NCBI RefSeq assembly: GCF_019649055.1
Contig: NW_026570255.1
Coordinates: 1,242,001-1,253,618 of the forward strand
Reading direction: 5' to 3'
DNA from: Paramacrobiotus metropolitanus
Lineage: Eukaryota; Tardigrada; Eutardigrada; Parachela; Macrobiotidae
Length of the DNA: 11,618 nucleotides
Positions 7,985-11,618 of this stretch are shown here, piece by piece. The position numbers were made by a program, and so were the translations under genes. Each line of letters opens with the position of its first letter. Positions within the stretch are counted from its first letter, which is position 1. The notes below the pieces were generated by a model. The model was given only the letters and a program-made list of their open reading frames with translations. It was not told where the DNA came from and searched no databases.

Positions 7985-8402
7985 TGCGCGCCCGCCTTAC
8001 GCGTGGCGAAAGCATGGTGTTCTGCGCGCACCCGCACTGTGTGGCGGCTACGTGCGCATTTTCCTCGCTTGCTGCAGTGAGCAATGCGAAGTTGTCGAAG
8101 AGGAAATTCTATCGAATTCAGTGTTGTCATAAAGTTCTAGCAATCACGCCATTTCTCGCTTTCCATAGCGTAGGCGCTGTATAGCATTGCCAGATCTGTT
8201 TGGTAGGCAGAATTCCGTTAATTCTGTTCCTACGCGTGAACCTTCATCAGGTCCACGCTTATATGGTAGCAGAGTCGTGTTCTCCAGGATAATCCTGAGT
8301 TTTCCCGTCCATCTGACGAGAGTGGAGGATTTCTCCCGAGAAAGGGCTCGCGTACGGTTTCGTGGCGAAGGGCGTTGGATCCACTCAGCAGACTTGAAAA
8401 CG
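7985..8402. other. Non-coding stretch upstream of the minus-strand ORFs
   Basis: No supported gene. A small stem CAGAATT/AATTCTG lies near 8209-8226. TGGTAGCAGAG at 8264-8274 equals the first 11 nt of a primer-binding site for metazoan initiator tRNA-Met, but the match stops there. Together with a similar site at 3154 it is suggestive only. Confidence 0.3.
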
Positions 8403-8428
8403 GTGCATCTCTACTGCGTAGAGTGCAC
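8403..8428. other. Hairpin A: GTGCA-T-CTCTAC-TGC-GTAGAG-TGCAC
   Basis: A stem of 6 plus 5 base pairs with one bulged base at 8408 and a 3-nt loop. It is related to the hairpin at 8568-8591 in stem sequence and bulge position. Confidence 0.65.
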
Positions 8429-8830
8429 TGTATCAGTCTGACGCGGTCAGGGCTTCTCTCGTAGCTTTGACTGGAGGGCACAAGCGCCGAGAAAGATCGC
8501 AGAAGAGGCAGAAGCCCGAAGGGGGCACGAGGGCAAGCCACTTTGGACTGCGGGTGTGGAGTTTCAGGTGCTACTCTACCGTAGAGAGCACATAATACGC
8601 GCTCCCCAAAGGGTGATCGAGCGCCCCTGTCGTTGCCAACGTCAAGGCGCGACAAGACCACAGCCAGCAAGTCTTTTGGTCGACGCACCGCTGCGTCCTG
8701 CTGATACGAAGCAGGGGTGGCTGGCCCAGGAGAAGTCAGCAATCGCTGGAGGAGCATCAGGAGGATTCGCGGAAGGACGCAGGATCGATCTGGACTTGGG
8801 AGACGAGCAGGTCAGAATTTCGGTTATTAA
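8429..8830. other. GC-rich non-coding stretch
   Basis: Open frames exist on both strands, including a 175-codon one on the minus strand (8230-8757), but their composition is what GC-rich non-coding DNA gives and I recognise nothing in them. It may be leader sequence for either the minus-strand Gag element or the plus-strand coiled-coil frame. Confidence 0.3.
8568..8591. other. Hairpin B: GTGCT-A-CTCTAC-C-GTAGAG-AGCAC
   Basis: Same inner stem CTCTAC/GTAGAG and same bulge position (8573) as hairpin A. The pair next to the bulge is T-A here instead of A-T, a compensatory change. The loop is one base on paper, so as RNA the closing C-G pair would open. Confidence 0.65.
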
Positions 8831-8837
8831 TTTTACC

Positions 8838-9075
8838 ATTGGTCGATAGGTAAAATCTCCATTTTCATTCGTCGGTTCTGGCTGGGCAGAGAAGTAGGCG
8901 GTACTTTGCGCACGGCGCGCTAAAATTTTCGGTTTTGGTCGTGACGTCACTCTGCCTTATAAACAGAAAACAACGCTTCTGATTGGTCGGTTATTCGCAC
9001 TGTGATTGGCAGCAGCGTAGCTAAAGTTAGCTAGGAATCAGCCAATTAAAAGCTGAGATTTTGTAAGGAGGCGGA
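8838..9075. promoter_or_regulatory. Promoter-like cluster: CRE, TATA, four CCAAT boxes, GC-rich box
   Basis: A perfect CRE palindrome TGACGTCA lies at 8942-8949 and TATAAA at 8958-8963. CCAAT or ATTGG boxes lie at 8838, 8982, 9005 and 9042, and AGGAGGCGGAG is near 9066-9076. The CRE upstream of the TATA suits + strand transcription. CCAAT boxes on the complementary strand 20-50 bp upstream of the TATA suit the minus strand. An imperfect repeat (AGGCGG..., TTTGCGCACG..., TCGTGACGT) occurs at about 8896-8947 and again at 9069-9107. The direction is unresolved; it may serve both flanking frames. Confidence 0.45.
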
Positions 9076-9139
9076 GTTTTTTGCGCACGACGTTCAAGAT
9101 CGTGACGTAGCTAGCTAAGAAAACTTTCTGTGACTGACG

Positions 9140-9525
9140 AGAAGTTGACCTTTACCAAAAATTTGACGAGAATGATGGCCTTTAAAGTTGAAGCTGAATA
9201 AATAACGTTTATTTTGAGGAAATCTAAGTTGATTTCTCAATAAAATCGAAAAATATTCCAAGGTTAGACGTTCTAGACCGAAGTTGATAGTGACCTTTAA
9301 ACAGAAAAGTTTTGAAGGAAAAAGTGACCTTTAACGCGACGGAGTAAGCTATTAAGCTGAAACAGTGGGAAATTAATCTCATTTCACTAAAGGAAGTGAC
9401 CTTTAAAAGGGACTTAGTTAAATTTTTCAAAGGAAAAAGTGACCTTTAGAAAAGACTTAGTTTTTTGGAGGCAGAGTGACCTTTAGTAAAGTTGAGCTGA
9501 CACGAAGGAAGGTGACCTTTAGGAC
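9140..9525 (+). repeat. Degenerate repeat array built on GTGACCTTTA
   Basis: TGACCTTT begins at 9146, 9291, 9325, 9397, 9440, 9477 and 9513, with a variant TGGCCTTT near 9176. Intervals from 9291 are 34, 72, 43, 37 and 36 bp, a roughly 36-bp period with one unit lost. The fuller unit is about AAAGGAAAAAGTGACCTTTA followed by a partial GACTTAGTT. It lies just upstream of the coiled-coil frame. AATAAA occurs at 9199-9204 and 9239-9244. The core is the reverse complement of AAAGGTCA, which recurs inside the frame downstream. Confidence 0.75.
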
Positions 9526-9643
9526 AGCGCTTGTTTCTGTTTACGTGTAAAGGGGCTTACGTAGCTTAAACTAACACACGTGTCAGAAACATTATTAGCA
9601 TCGTCCAAGTTATCCGATCATCAACTCAAGTCAAGACAAAGAT

Positions 9644-9724
9644 ATGGATCAAGACACAGACGGTAATGAACCGATCTCATCAGGGTCCCAGGAAAACGGT
9701 CAGGGACACGGAAAACCCGTATAG
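9644..9724 (+). CDS. Short ORF, 26 codons, ahead of the coiled-coil frame
   Basis: ATG at 9644-9646 opens MDQDTDGNEPISSGSQENGQ and stops at TAG 9722-9724. It is the first ATG after the repeat array and overlaps the next frame, which starts at 9666. It could be the true start of the downstream protein separated by an indel, an upstream ORF, or chance. Nothing in it is recognisable. Confidence 0.2.
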   Translation: MDQDTDGNEPISSGSQENGQGHGKPV

Positions 9725-9857
9725 TAAAGGCAGCCGTACACACGGCCAGTTTAACACGAAAGACAACTCGAGCTCAGAAGACCTTTGGGAGGAAGGACAC
9801 CAGAGGCTCAGAGGCCACATACCAAACGGCCTGAAACTCAGAATGAGAGCTCAGTGA
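9666..9857 (+). pseudogene. N-terminal part of the coiled-coil frame, ended by TGA
   Basis: 63 codons, hydrophilic (GQFNTKDNSSSEDLWEEG), ending at TGA 9855-9857. It is in the same frame as the long ORF downstream, and the frame stays open right after the TGA. This may therefore be one protein of about 540 residues with a single stop. No domain is recognised. Alternatives are a spliced gene with an intron across the TGA, or chance openness. Confidence 0.35.
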
Positions 9858-11288
9858 TGGTGGAGAGAACTCCGGCGACATGCCGGAGATAACACGGTAG
9901 ACTCAGCAAAGGTCACCGATGTGAGAATGGTTACAGATGGAGAGAACAAAGATGACCTGAAGGCCGAGACCGGAGGAATGGCACGGTCGGCCGAAAAGGT
10001 CAAGGAGGAAAACGCGGATCAAGTTGAGAAGGGAAGTGACAAAGTCAGTCGAAAGGTCACCGAAGGTGGTGGCGCCGTCAGCAGCAACGAGCTGATTGAC
10101 GAAGGAAAGGTCAAACAGGACGACCTTTCGGATAACTCATTGTTCCTACAAGAAGAGATGAAAGAGAATGGTACCAGCCCCATGTCAAGTGACAAGTTTT
10201 ACACTGACGATGAGGACGAAACGACGGTTCAGATGTCCTTCCACACTGCAATGAAGCAAGCTGATTTGGCAGAGATGACCTTAAATGAAAAGCTAGAAGA
10301 GACCTTTGAGGGGACGGCGCCAGGAAGGACTGACGAACGGGATCAAAGGTCACCATCACCAAAAACATCCGTAATGAATGGATTAAAGCAGCGTGTCAAG
10401 GAGCTGGAACAGCTACTTGACGAGAAGGAAGCGCAAGCTTTTGCCGCGATACGAGACCAACGCAATAAAACCTTTGAAGTCGAAGCCAGACTGAGCGTGA
10501 TGGAACAAGAAAAGGTCACGTTCGAAGACGAAGCACAACAATGGAGAGTCAGATTCGAAGGTCAGAAAAAAGCTGCGGAAGATCTAAGGAAAATGGTCGA
10601 AGATCGAGACGCGGAAGGTATGCTCACCGCAGAAGACTACGGGTTGTCCGAGGAAGCAGCTGAAAGGTCACGAGAAATAGCGGAACTGAAAAAGGAGCGT
10701 GACCTTTTACAGTCAAAGGTCAAGGAGGCCGAGAAGAAACGCGATGAATCGCTGTCAAATGCGACAAAGTTCACCGGAAAGGTCACCAGCCTGACGGCTG
10801 ATATCTCGAAACTGAAGGATGACCTTAAACTACGTGAAGAACTTGTGAATACGTTGCAAACGGAACTACAAGAGAGGAAAAACAAACAAAACGAAGCAGA
10901 AGGCCAGAGAGATCAAGCGACAAAAAGGCTCCTTGAACTGGCGGAAAAGACGAAAACGGAATTCAAGCGACTCAATGATGAAGTCGAGAACCAAAAGAAA
11001 GAAGCAAAGAAATGGCTGACCGTAGCACAACAGCGTGACGAACGGGTCACCGTGCTAGAGGTCGCAAATAGAGAAGGGCAGCAAGAGAATGAAAGACAAA
11101 AAGAAGAGATCGCCAAATTGAGCGATGAACTTGTCGAATTGGCCACTACAATAATGGAAAAGGATGATAAATTCAAGACAGTTGAAGAGGAATGCGAAGC
11201 GAGAGGAAGGACCCTCGCAGACAGAGCGGATCGTATCACACGGTTGAAGCGGCTGAGATCTAAAAACAGCAAAAATGGATCTCGATAA
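9858..11288 (+). CDS. Long coiled-coil protein, family unknown
   Basis: The frame is open from 9858; the first ATG is at 9921, giving 455 aa. Counting from that ATG, residues ~1-150 are acidic and Ser/Thr-rich. Residues ~152-445 are an almost unbroken coiled coil rich in Glu, Lys and Gln with leucine heptads (LKQRVKELEQLLDEKE, EEIAKLSDELVEL). No catalytic, membrane or zinc motif is visible. Coiled coils of this kind occur before Gag in LTR elements, as in the minus-strand element in this window, so a Gag N-terminus is one reading; a host structural protein is another. AAGGTCA or its complement occurs about a dozen times within it, in all three codon phases. Coiled-coil coding continues after the stop in shifted frames. 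Confidence 0.6.
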   Translation, partial: WWRELRRHAGDNTVDSAKVTDVRMVTDGENKDDLKAETGGMARSAEKVKEENADQVEKGSDKVSRKVTEGGGAVSSNELIDEGKVKQDDLSDNSLFLQEEMKENGTSPMSSDKFYTDDEDETTVQMSFHTAMKQADLAEMTLNEKLEETFEGTAPGRTDERDQRSPSPKTSVMNGLKQRVKELEQLLDEKEAQAFAAIRDQRNKTFEVEARLSVMEQEKVTFEDEAQQWRVRFEGQKKAAEDLRKMVEDRDAEGMLTAEDYGLSEEAAERSREIAELKKERDLLQSKVKEAEKKRDESLSNATKFTGKVTSLTADISKLKDDLKLREELVNTLQTELQERKNKQNEAEGQRDQATKRLLELAEKTKTEFKRLNDEVENQKKEAKKWLTVAQQRDERVTVLEVANREGQQENERQKEEIAKLSDELVELATTIMEKDDKFKTVEEECEARGRTLADRADRITRLKRLRSKNSKNGSR

Positions 11289-11441
11289 GACTCTCGATAA
11301 CCGAGCAAGTACAATCCTCGAACAAATGAAAAAGGTCACTGAAGCAAACAACGATTATGAGAAGCTCAGAAAGACGCAAACGAAACTGTAAAGCAGCTGC
11401 AGCAGGCAGTCAAACAAAGAGAGGAAGAAACAAAGCTTTAA
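11275..11441 (+). pseudogene. Frameshifted continuation of the coiled coil
   Basis: The +1 frame from 11275 encodes MDLDKTLDNRASTILEQMKK and more coiled coil to a stop at 11389-11391. The original frame reopens at 11361 with coiled-coil sequence (ETVKQLQQAVKQREEETKL) to TAA 11439-11441. Two offsetting indels in about 100 bp would explain this. It suggests decay of the gene or base-insertion errors in the assembly. Confidence 0.5.
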
Positions 11442-11618
11442 AACGGTCGGCAAAACAAAGGAAGGAGAGCCAAAACAGCCGGAACGATCGAATCTCCACC
11501 CCGGATATGGCGAAGTCCATACCGTCGAAGGTAGCTTCCATTTCCAAGTCCCTTAAAGACGGGGACTGGCCGAAGCGACGGCCGTGATAAAGATAAGGCA
11601 AAGCTGAAAAGGTCACCG
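11442..11618 (+). other. Unresolved 3' end, basic/Pro-rich open frames
   Basis: Two frames stay partly open. One contains TPDMAKSIPSKVASISKSL and stops at TGA 11585-11587; the other contains KTKEGEPKQPERSNLHPGYG and stops near 11554. I cannot tell which continues the coiled-coil protein. The window ends in AAAGGTCACCG (11608-11618). Confidence 0.25.

Noticed and set aside
8230-8757. 175-codon minus-strand ORF
   Set aside because: GC-rich, Arg/Pro/Ser/Leu composition without any motif; overlapped by open frames on the other strand, so best explained as non-coding DNA.
9465-9475. TGGAGGCAGAG as a third initiator-tRNA-Met primer site
   Set aside because: Mismatches in the CCA-adjacent part, which is the most constrained; it lies inside the TGACCTTT array.
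1-11618. CRISPR array, tRNA gene or hammerhead ribozyme
   Set aside because: No regular direct repeats with unique spacers, no cloverleaf with proper A and B boxes, and no CTGATGA...GAAA core was found on reading either strand.

Overview
The window looks like repeat-rich, transposon-derived DNA from an animal nuclear genome. The evidence is a primer-binding site matching the 3' end of metazoan tRNA-Phe, LTR-type TATA and poly(A) signals, CCAAT boxes, Gag-like proteins and no bacterial-style operons. I cannot name the species. I found no convincing host gene, rRNA gene, tRNA gene or CRISPR array.

Layout. (1) Positions 1 to about 2641 hold a Ty3/gypsy-like LTR retrotransposon on the + strand that has Gag but no protease, reverse transcriptase or integrase. 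It comprises a 5' LTR cut by the window edge, a tRNA-Phe primer-binding site, a leader of degenerate ~80-bp repeats, a gag frame with one in-frame TAG and a CCHC knuckle, a short open remnant ending exactly at the 3' LTR, and a 3' LTR with an internal tandem duplication. (2) Positions 2642-3405 are non-coding, with TATA-like sites and small hairpins. (3) Positions 3406-4391 form a 986-bp foldback: 145-bp near-identical inverted outer arms and more diverged inner arms that can be followed almost to the centre. (4) Positions 4392-7984 hold a minus-strand retroelement derivative: a coiled-coil ORF, then an overlapping 573-aa ORF with a Gag domain, a shortened zinc knuckle and a degenerate integrase zinc-binding region in which all four metal ligands are gone. 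A candidate 3' LTR lies beyond it. (5) Positions 7985-9643 are non-coding and contain two related hairpins with a compensatory base-pair change, a CRE/TATA/CCAAT cluster, and a repeat array built on TGACCTTT. (6) Positions 9644-11618 carry a long + strand coiled-coil reading frame, broken by one TGA and by frameshifts near its end, running off the window.

The most unusual signal is the 7-mer AAGGTCA/TGACCTT. I count about 22 copies between 9140 and 11618, against about one between 1000 and 9100. Copies occur on both strands and in all three reading frames of the coiled-coil ORF, so the enrichment appears to act on DNA or RNA rather than protein. A longer form, AAAGGTCACCG, is also the core of the leader repeats of the left element, where the last repeat unit supplies the gag start codon. 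All counts were made by eye. No database search was possible, so family assignments rest on motif recognition.
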